A stretch of DNA of 8,249 bases from Chloroflexota bacterium (lineage in GTDB: Bacteria > Chloroflexota > Anaerolineae > Anaerolineales > Villigracilaceae). The notes below the pieces were generated by a model. That model ran no database searches. It was not told where the DNA came from and saw only the letters and a program-made list of their open reading frames with translations. Shown piece by piece: positions 1 to 5,256 of the stretch. The position numbers and the translations under genes were made by a program. Numbering within the stretch: position 1 is the stretch's first letter; every line of letters begins with the position of its first letter. The DNA lies in contig JAPLGV010000101.1 in assembly GCA_026389975.1 (NCBI GenBank), positions 1 to 8,249 of the forward strand. The letters run 5' to 3'.

Positions 1-758
1 CCTGAGAGCAGTTCACGCGCCAGCGACTCATACGATTTTGCCGCATTTGATTCCGGGGCATAGGCCGAGATTGGCAGTCCATACGAGGGGGCTTCTGCCA
101 ACCGGACGCTGCGCGGGATGATGGTTTCGAAGACCTGCTCGCTGAAATACTTTTGTACTTCGGCCACCACGTCGCTGGAAAGGTGGGTGCGGCCATCGAA
201 CATCGTCAGGATGACACCTCGCACTTTGAGCGCAGGGTATAGCACCGAACGGACACGCTGGATGGTACGGGTCAGTTCTCCCAACCCTTCCAGCGCCAGG
301 TACTCGCACTGTACCGGGATGAGTACGCCATCCTGCGCGGCCACCAATCCATTGACAGTCAATATGCCAAGAGAGGGCGGGCAGTCGATCAGTATGTAAT
401 CATAACGGTCTATCAGCGGGGCAATCACATGGCGCAGTTTGACTTCCCACCCCAGTTCGTTGATCAGTTCCACCTCTGCCCCAGCCAGAGATGGCGAGGA
501 TGGCAAAATAGCCAATTTCAGGCGCGGGTTCTGCAACACCAGCGCCGGAGCGGGTGCCCCGCCCATCAGCGCCTCATAGGTACCACCTTTTACGGTGTGC
601 TTGTCCACGCCGAGCGAGGAGGTGGCGTTGGCCTGCGGGTCAATATCCACGATCAAGACGCGTTGACCGAATTGCACAAGGTAGGCACCGAGATTGATGG
701 CAGTGGTGGTCTTCCCCACCCCGCCTTTTTGATTCACCAGCGTGTAAACGCGTCCCAC
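1..758 (-). CDS. parA: ParA/Soj-family chromosome-partitioning ATPase, 3' end cut by the window edge
   Basis: This is a deviant-Walker P-loop ATPase that, in the Soj/ParA family, dimerises on ATP, binds DNA non-specifically and moves ParB-bound origins. Seen: a GTG start with GGAGG seven bases upstream (766-770). The deviant Walker A is KGGVGKTTT at residues 11-19, with signature Lys11 and Lys16. Walker A' is DIDPQAN at about 38-44, with Asp40 as in Soj. Walker B is YILIDCPPSLG, with Asp125. The family blocks VQCEYLALEGL and VRLAEAPSYGLPISAY follow. About 252 residues are present. Soj-type proteins are about 250-260 long, so only a few C-terminal residues are missing. There is no N-terminal DNA-binding domain, which favours a chromosomal Soj type over a type Ia plasmid ParA. 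It overlaps the upstream kinase by one base (TAGTG), so translation is probably coupled. In most genomes parB would follow to the left, outside this window. Confidence 0.93.
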   Translation of the reverse strand, partial: MGRVYTLVNQKGGVGKTTTAINLGAYLVQFGQRVLIVDIDPQANATSSLGVDKHTVKGGTYEALMGGAPAPALVLQNPRLKLAILPSSPSLAGAEVELINELGWEVKLRHVIAPLIDRYDYILIDCPPSLGILTVNGLVAAQDGVLIPVQCEYLALEGLGELTRTIQRVRSVLYPALKVRGVILTMFDGRTHLSSDVVAEVQKYFSEQVFETIIPRSVRLAEAPSYGLPISAYAPESNAAKSYESLARELLS

Positions 759-1606
759 TACAAAACCTCCACCAAGCAGGTCTGGATTTCTTCCTGCGTT
801 GGGGTGCCATCCAGGCCAAACCGCCTCACTGAGAAGGATGCCAGGTGGGTGGCAAACCGGGCCGCTGCCCACGGGTCACGGGTCACATACAGCCGCCAAA
901 AAAATGCAGCTGCAAAAATATCACCCGCGCCGGTGGCATCCACTTCTTCCAAGGACGGTGCACGGAAACGACGCAAATCGCCATTCCAGTAAAGCCGCGC
1001 CCCCGCCGGACCCTCAGTCACGGCCAGCACCTTGCAGGCGGTTGCCATCGCCTCGATGCAATCCTCGTCTCCGCCGACATCCTCGATACTGAGCACCGCT
1101 GCGCCAGCCCTGGCTAACATCACGTGGGCTTCAGGCCAGTCACCGGGTCCCACTCGTCCGGCACTGTCCCACCTCCGCAGCCAGCCCTGGGGAGTCAGCC
1201 CCATCAAGGAAGACGGAAATTTCCCATCCACCAGCGATTTGGCTTCTCCGGCTATCGGCCCTATGTGGACAATCGGCGCACGCCGCCAGGCTTCGGGAAC
1301 ATTATCAAACGACAGGTCCGGCGCGGCGTGATGGATATGCTGGATGCGTCCCGCGGGCGTGTACTTGTTCTCAAAGGTTGTACTGCGCTGGACCGGAACA
1401 CTCTGGACCTTGATCCCGTCCAGCACGTCGAGGGGTACTTCCCCGCCCCAAGCAGTAACCACACCCACGCGCAGACCCAGGGCACGGCCCGTCAATGCAG
1501 CATAAGCCGCCGTCCCGCCCAGGCGCGGGCCATTGGGTGTAATATCGCAAGAGAGATGACCGATGACGAGATAATCAACCGGCTCAAGTGTGACGAGTGA
1601 AGACAT
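758..1606 (-). CDS. Short PfkB-family carbohydrate/nucleoside kinase, substrate unknown
   Basis: This is a cytoplasmic kinase of the PfkB (ribokinase-like) superfamily, which transfers the gamma-phosphate of ATP to a sugar or nucleoside hydroxyl. Numbered from the ATG at 1606 it has 282 residues, shorter than the roughly 300-320 of ribokinase or fructokinase. Seen: a glycine-rich substrate-side motif LGGTAAYAAL (about 29-38); a segment STTFENKYTPAGR (about 75-87) typical of a short PfkB subgroup; VTEGPAGARLY near 196-206; and the C-terminal signature DATGAGD (223-229). Asp229 is the expected catalytic base and the GAG before it forms the anion hole. Start choice: an in-frame GTG at 1612 would add two residues (Met-Phe). 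A TATAAT box at 1613-1618 would place transcription start near 1606, so the ATG is preferred. No Shine-Dalgarno sequence is visible before either start. It forms a two-gene unit with parA. The family call is strong; no substrate can be read from the sequence. Confidence 0.9.
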   Translation of the reverse strand: MSSLVTLEPVDYLVIGHLSCDITPNGPRLGGTAAYAALTGRALGLRVGVVTAWGGEVPLDVLDGIKVQSVPVQRSTTFENKYTPAGRIQHIHHAAPDLSFDNVPEAWRRAPIVHIGPIAGEAKSLVDGKFPSSLMGLTPQGWLRRWDSAGRVGPGDWPEAHVMLARAGAAVLSIEDVGGDEDCIEAMATACKVLAVTEGPAGARLYWNGDLRRFRAPSLEEVDATGAGDIFAAAFFWRLYVTRDPWAAARFATHLASFSVRRFGLDGTPTQEEIQTCLVEVL

Positions 1607-1612
1607 AAACAC

Positions 1613-1641
1613 ATTATACCTGAGGAGGAATAAAGGGAAGC
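1613..1641 (-). promoter_or_regulatory. Predicted promoter of the kinase-parA unit
   Basis: On the minus strand a perfect -10 hexamer TATAAT lies at 1618-1613, preceded by AGG. At 17-base spacing the -35 position (1641-1636) reads GCTTCC, a poor match to TTGACA. The -10 ends seven bases before the ATG at 1606, so the predicted first transcribed base falls at or within one or two bases of the start codon. It lies just outside the right terminal repeat of the IS remnant. The hexamer is clear; promoter activity is inferred. Confidence 0.5.
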
Positions 1642-1650
1642 CCCTCTCCT

Positions 1651-1664
1651 CAGGGCAATCGCAT
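1651..1664 (+). repeat. Right terminal inverted repeat of the ISAs1-like remnant
   Basis: Plus-strand CAGGGCAATCGCAT abuts the transposase stop codon (TAG at 1667-1665). From memory, ISAs1-family elements begin with CAGGG-type ends lying directly after the transposase gene, and position and sequence both fit. Its partner at the left end is not clearly preserved. Confidence 0.6.
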
Positions 1665-2353
1665 CTAATTGTTCAAGGCGAGTACTTTGAGTAGGCAGTC
1701 TATCTTCCAAGCGGCATGAAGTTGTTTCGCACGGATACCCCCTTTGGCAGTTTTCTACTGTTTGAGCAGATTGAGAGCAATGTGGCTAAGGATAGCAAAG
1801 TTTTCAGGACCTTGATCTTTGCGGATGCGCCTATGATCTTCTTTCATGGCAACTTCCTATCTCCATGGAGAACACTCGCCAAAAGGTGTCATGCGCTGGA
1901 ATACCCTTGGGCAGTTCTACAGGGTACTGCACAAAGATGTGAACCAATATTGCTGTAATTACCAGTATTTTGATCGTTTATAGTTCACGTATATATGACT
2001 CTAGTGCAAAAACCATCTAAACACAAAGGTCACGAACCCCCAAATACCGGGGGCAGGTGGGCACGAAGGAAAAGCCTTTATCACTTATCCTTTGTGTCCG
2101 TCGTGTCCTTTGTGTTAAAGACCTTTTTGCAGTGGACTCATTTATGCAAGAAGCAGTAAATAGGTTTTTAGCCAGCCAGATAATCTTGCTGTTCCTAAAT
2201 TTCTCAATATCCACCCAACCTTCCGCAACATAGATCACACCGCGGATGGCTATGCCGATAAGTTCAATTTTTGTGCTCTTTTGTCCGATCCTTGCGCGAG
2301 ACGCTTACTTTGCAAAGGTGTCCTTCAATCGCTCCTAACGGTACTTTGTACAT
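1665..2353 (-). pseudogene. ISAs1-family transposase, inactivated (core deleted, frameshifts, in-frame stop)
   Basis: In the intact family this is a DDE transposase. Fragments readable on the minus strand, in order, are as follows. From 2353, a start reading MYKVPLGAIEGH and then SRKDRTKEHK, matching the usual N-terminus. A frame change at about 2266-2270 is followed by IGIAIRGVIYVAEGW and VDIEKF, the family's conserved N-terminal block, to about 2165. After a palindromic insertion, LPKGIPAHDTFWRVFS appears at about 1914-1867. Next, in another frame from about 1856, comes EVAMKEDHRRIRKD, then GPENFAILSHIALNLLKQ. An in-frame TAG follows at 1757-1755, then KTAKGGIRAKQLHAAWK and DCLLKVLALNN, ending at TAG 1667-1665. 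Everything between the HDTF block and the EDHRRIRKD block, roughly 230 residues with the catalytic acidic residues, is missing. The junction is near 1850-1865. The gene is dead in at least four ways. Assignment rests on remembered family motifs. Confidence 0.8.
1997..2139. repeat. MITE-like long imperfect palindrome inside the IS remnant
   Basis: The left arm at 1997-2041 (with GTGCAAAAA then AAACACAAAGGTCACGA) is the imperfect reverse complement of the right arm at 2095-2139 (with TCGTGTCCTTTGTGTT, then TTTTTGCAGTGGACTC). Weaker symmetry extends outward to about 1977 and 2162. The centre holds a short GC hairpin, CCCCC (2037-2041) with GGGGG (2049-2053), and a second stem, CACGAAGGA (2062-2070) against TCCTTTGTG (2088-2096). 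It encodes nothing. Size, terminal symmetry and lack of coding fit a non-autonomous miniature element. The hairpin could also end transcription from either side, but there is no clean U-tract terminator. No target duplication is clear. Confidence 0.65.
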
Positions 2354-2379
2354 GGCTGCTTCCTCCGAGATAGCCAGTT

Positions 2380-3732
2380 TTACCCCATATTAGTTGCAAT
2401 TGCCTCGGTTTTTAACTCGGATGGATTGGCCCCTGAAAGGCGCACGTTTATGATCTTTTTTAACATGTCAAACCAGAAGGATGCGCCCGGGCTGGCTGCG
2501 ATCCCGGAAATTAGAATCCCGGCAAGTTTTATGAGCCAGCCAGTCAGGTCGGTTACTTGGGGGGAGTTAATGATTGGAATACATCTACTTGAAATCAAAA
2601 TGCCATAGATTTCGTTTTCCTGTAAGGGGAAAAGCGTGCAAGTAACGGGCAAGTTCGTTACCTGTGCACTTGTCGCCGAAATAGGCGATCCAAACCAGCC
2701 TACCGGGAGACTAATTTCTGAAAATTGTTGTTGTATAGCGATTAATTGTCCAAACCCTATAGATGTTGTGTTTTCTTGTGTAAGAATGTTTTCAATCTTA
2801 CTCAGGATTGCGATGCGCAAATCGGGTTCTCTCCACAAACGGTTGATAAGGTTTATTGAGTCAACATTGACAATGCTTGCCAATAGAATCCCCACAAGCA
2901 GGGTTGTAATGAGGCAACGGCGTTTGTACCAACCGGTCAAACGATTCATAGTATTATTGAACCATTCTTCGATGTTATTGCGAACCAATTCTAATTCGTT
3001 TTCTTTTTGCCAGATTGATTGCGGCATACTAATCAAAATGGCATACAAAGTCTGTTTTAACTGGGGGTGGGTGATACTGAGCGCAGTGACGCCGGCTCGA
3101 ATTCTGGTGATTGTCTCATCTTCGGAAGCATCTGCCTTGAAGGATAATTTGACCAGTGAGTCGTTAATCTGTTGTTTCTGGACTCTAATGGCATCAAACA
3201 AGGAATCCACAGAACCTTGAAGCCGGGGAATATCCTTCCCCAATGTTAAAAGATCATTTTTTACGGTATCCAGGATTTCAGTGCAAGCCTCTTCCCCCGT
3301 TTCAGATACCAACGCTTTGCGTATCATACCCAGCATCAGACTTAATCGCCAGTGCGTTTCGATGCGTTTCTTTTTTGGCAGTCTCTGGGTTTCGCTGTAT
3401 AGTTTGTAGAGTTGGTATTGGATGAGGGAGGCTTCTGTTCCTGTAGCCGAGAGGATATCAATCATGGCCTGAGAAAATTGGCTGGCCGGAATATAGGAAG
3501 GTTTGTTATCATTATCCTTACCAGTATATAGACTGCGTATCAATGGGTGGTTATAGAATTGATCTACAAGCGTGAAGTCTGTCAGCATTTTCCCAAGCGT
3601 CTTCTCCAGCATTCGAGAACGCCATTTTAACCTGGCGGCTATCCATTCCTGTATTTGCATGGATGAGAGGCTTAGTAAAGACCAGGTAAGAAAAAGGCCG
3701 AGTAAAACATTGAGCAATATAGTAATAGACAT
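2380..3732 (-). CDS. Uncharacterised protein with three predicted membrane segments
   Basis: No known function. Residues are counted from the GTG at 3741; subtract three for the ATG at 3732. A hydrophobic segment at about 5-27 looks like a signal anchor. A largely helical soluble region at 30-270 carries YNHPLIRSLY (63-72) and KPSYIP (80-85). A segment IEEWFNNTMNRLTGWYKRR (257-275) leads into a second hydrophobic span (277-294). A domain of about 105 residues follows, then a third span (about 402-418) and GASFWFDMLKKIINVR (419-434). The last motif and the EEWFNN...WYKRR block recall a widespread unnamed bacterial membrane family, recognised from memory. Start choice: GTG at 3741 overlaps the upstream TGA as GTGA. 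The ATG at 3732 has GAGGTGA five bases upstream and is preferred. It is the last gene of the TPR/ATPase cluster. The IS remnant begins directly beyond its stop, so the last roughly 20 residues could be altered by that insertion. Confidence 0.85.
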   Translation of the reverse strand: MSITILLNVLLGLFLTWSLLSLSSMQIQEWIAARLKWRSRMLEKTLGKMLTDFTLVDQFYNHPLIRSLYTGKDNDNKPSYIPASQFSQAMIDILSATGTEASLIQYQLYKLYSETQRLPKKKRIETHWRLSLMLGMIRKALVSETGEEACTEILDTVKNDLLTLGKDIPRLQGSVDSLFDAIRVQKQQINDSLVKLSFKADASEDETITRIRAGVTALSITHPQLKQTLYAILISMPQSIWQKENELELVRNNIEEWFNNTMNRLTGWYKRRCLITTLLVGILLASIVNVDSINLINRLWREPDLRIAILSKIENILTQENTTSIGFGQLIAIQQQFSEISLPVGWFGSPISATSAQVTNLPVTCTLFPLQENEIYGILISSRCIPIINSPQVTDLTGWLIKLAGILISGIAASPGASFWFDMLKKIINVRLSGANPSELKTEAIATNMG

Positions 3733-3737
3733 CTTGT

Positions 3738-5243
3738 TCACCTCGCCAAGGAACGGTTCAATATTGGTAGGAGCCGGTTAGGCTTACCTTCCACCTCAGA
3801 TGAAAAGAAATTTTCATTGGTATTTTCTGGAGCAGGTTGGTCTTTCTCTGAAATAAATTCTTGATAGCGTTGATCGGTTCGAATAGGATCCAAGTCGGGA
3901 TCTGATTTTATCCACTCAATCGTTGTGTCTTTGTTCTTAAGCGCAAGCCGGAGGAGCTCGAAGGCGAGTTCTGTGTCCCCACAAATTGCATAAAAACAGG
4001 CGCGATTATATGCGCTTTCATTATTCATTTTGGGCAATGCAGTGGCGATATGATGGTTGGCCTTGTTTTCAAGTCCCATCCTGTGGTAGATGCCCGCCAG
4101 GGCACTATGGGCCAGAACGTAATCCGGGTTTTTACGGAGAACAAGCCGAAAAGCCTGAATTGCGTCATCATGTTGTTGTTCAACCGAGAACAGTAACCCC
4201 AGGTAATAATAATAAACTTCTCTATCAGGAGCCATTTCAATCGCCTTCTGGTATGCGCCAATGGCATCCTTGTACCTGCCCAATGACTTATACAATTTTC
4301 CTAATGTATCCCAAGCCCGGTCATTGGTGGGATTAACCCGGGTAATATTTTCATAGATATTAACTTTGGCAAGTATTTCTTCCAAATTATCAATACAGGG
4401 ATAAATATTGGAATGACCCTTTGACTTTCCGCCTCGAATTTCTTCTTGCTTAATAGCCGTTACAGAATTCCTAATTTGTTCGGGTTCGTCCTGGGGTGTT
4501 CCTTCATTCGGAAGGTTTTCAGCCATTTCATTAGAGTCGGGGATGACGATAATAGATTTTTCCCTGGGAAGGGAAGAATTTTCCACGTCCCTGACGAGGT
4601 GAGATGTGTTTTGATGGATACCGACCGGCGAAGCAGTAATATCCTGATCTGTTATCCTGTTTGGCTCAGGTGAAACAGAAGACTTTGTTTCCGGCTGATC
4701 TGGTGGTGGATAGTTTTCCGCATAACCTTTTCCCAAATTGACAGGTTGAAAACCATCCGCAAGCGCCTGAATCTCTACTGATGGCTCGCTAGGTTTTGCC
4801 ATTTTTGGAAGGTCTGACAGCAATCTATTTGTATCTGGAATGATCTTATCCGTCTTGATCATTTCACGAAGATTGGCGAGGTTGCCAGGTTGTCTGGCTG
4901 CATTTTTCTCTGACGGAGATGCCCCCATATCCAAATCGTCAGCCTTTTTATAAGCCTGGATTGCATTTTCAATATCTTTCAAAGACCGATAAGCATCGCC
5001 GATTTTATTCCAGACTACAGCCTGGTTTTCAGGTGTATCCATTAATTGAATGCTTTTTCGGAATTGGAAAAGAGCGTGGCCATATTCTCCCGTCAGAAAA
5101 TATGCACGGCCAAGATTGCAATATGGCCATCCGGAATCAGGATTTAATTCAATTGCTTTTGTATAAGCAGCAATTGCTTCCTCAAAGGATCCAATTTTAA
5201 GATATATGTTACCTATCTCATTCCAAAGCAATGCATCGCTCAT
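3738..5243 (-). CDS. TPR-repeat scaffold protein with two repeat blocks
   Basis: A cytoplasmic protein-protein interaction protein of about 501 residues; no signal peptide or catalytic motif is seen. Numbered from the ATG at 5243: three TPRs at about 4-107, each with the WNxIG/NLG...A..Y/F..A pattern. A low-complexity, charged and proline/serine-rich linker follows at about 110-280, probably disordered. A second block of about four TPRs covers 288-440, including TNDRAWDTLGKLYKSLG. A closing motif IKSDPDLDPIRTDQRYQEFI (about 445-464) often caps the last TPR in bacterial proteins. Start choice: an in-frame TTG at 5270 would overlap the upstream gene by 14 bases. The ATG at 5243 has GAGG five bases upstream and leaves a 13-base gap, so it is preferred. 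The N-terminal block is a close paralogue of the end of the upstream protein. The TPR assignment is certain; the partner is unknown, though co-encoding points to the adjacent ATPase and membrane proteins. Confidence 0.9.
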   Translation of the reverse strand: MSDALLWNEIGNIYLKIGSFEEAIAAYTKAIELNPDSGWPYCNLGRAYFLTGEYGHALFQFRKSIQLMDTPENQAVVWNKIGDAYRSLKDIENAIQAYKKADDLDMGASPSEKNAARQPGNLANLREMIKTDKIIPDTNRLLSDLPKMAKPSEPSVEIQALADGFQPVNLGKGYAENYPPPDQPETKSSVSPEPNRITDQDITASPVGIHQNTSHLVRDVENSSLPREKSIIVIPDSNEMAENLPNEGTPQDEPEQIRNSVTAIKQEEIRGGKSKGHSNIYPCIDNLEEILAKVNIYENITRVNPTNDRAWDTLGKLYKSLGRYKDAIGAYQKAIEMAPDREVYYYYLGLLFSVEQQHDDAIQAFRLVLRKNPDYVLAHSALAGIYHRMGLENKANHHIATALPKMNNESAYNRACFYAICGDTELAFELLRLALKNKDTTIEWIKSDPDLDPIRTDQRYQEFISEKDQPAPENTNENFFSSEVEGKPNRLLPILNRSLAR

Positions 5244-5256
5244 CTCGGCCTCAAAA

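Larger units (their letters stand above)
1651..2353 (-). mobile_element. Degenerate ISAs1-family insertion sequence
   Basis: This stretch without an intact gene is an IS remnant. On the minus strand it begins with a transposase start with its own ribosome binding site (GGAGG near 2361-2365, ATG at 2353). It ends with a transposase stop at 1665, immediately before a CAGGGCAATCGCAT terminal repeat on the plus strand at 1651-1664, the right end. ISAs1 elements usually encode a transposase of roughly 370-400 residues. Here only N-terminal and C-terminal pieces survive, and an unrelated palindromic repeat sits inside. The left end is uncertain: the boundary is placed at the transposase start, but the true end may lie up to about 80 bases further right. 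No target duplication could be identified. Confidence 0.75.

Noticed and set aside
429..992. Plus-strand 187-residue frame
   Set aside because: It lies antisense to parA and the PfkB kinase, both of which have clear family motifs; the frame shows no domain.
1124..1600. Plus-strand 158-residue frame
   Set aside because: Antisense shadow of the kinase gene, with low-complexity composition and no recognisable motif.
1716..1958. Plus-strand 80-residue frame
   Set aside because: It is antisense to the readable C-terminal transposase fragments, which explain the sequence better.
2037..2053. CCCCC-GGGGG hairpin as a rho-independent terminator
   Set aside because: The stem is only five base pairs and no T-run follows on either strand; it is treated as part of the palindromic element.
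2017..2238. Minus-strand 73-residue frame as a small gene
   Set aside because: Its first half is the N-terminal block of the dead transposase and its second half is the palindromic repeat, so it is a chimera of debris rather than a gene.
2636..3220. Plus-strand 194-residue frame
   Set aside because: Antisense to the membrane-protein gene, which has coherent hydrophobic segments and operon spacing; the plus frame has no credible ribosome binding site or domain.
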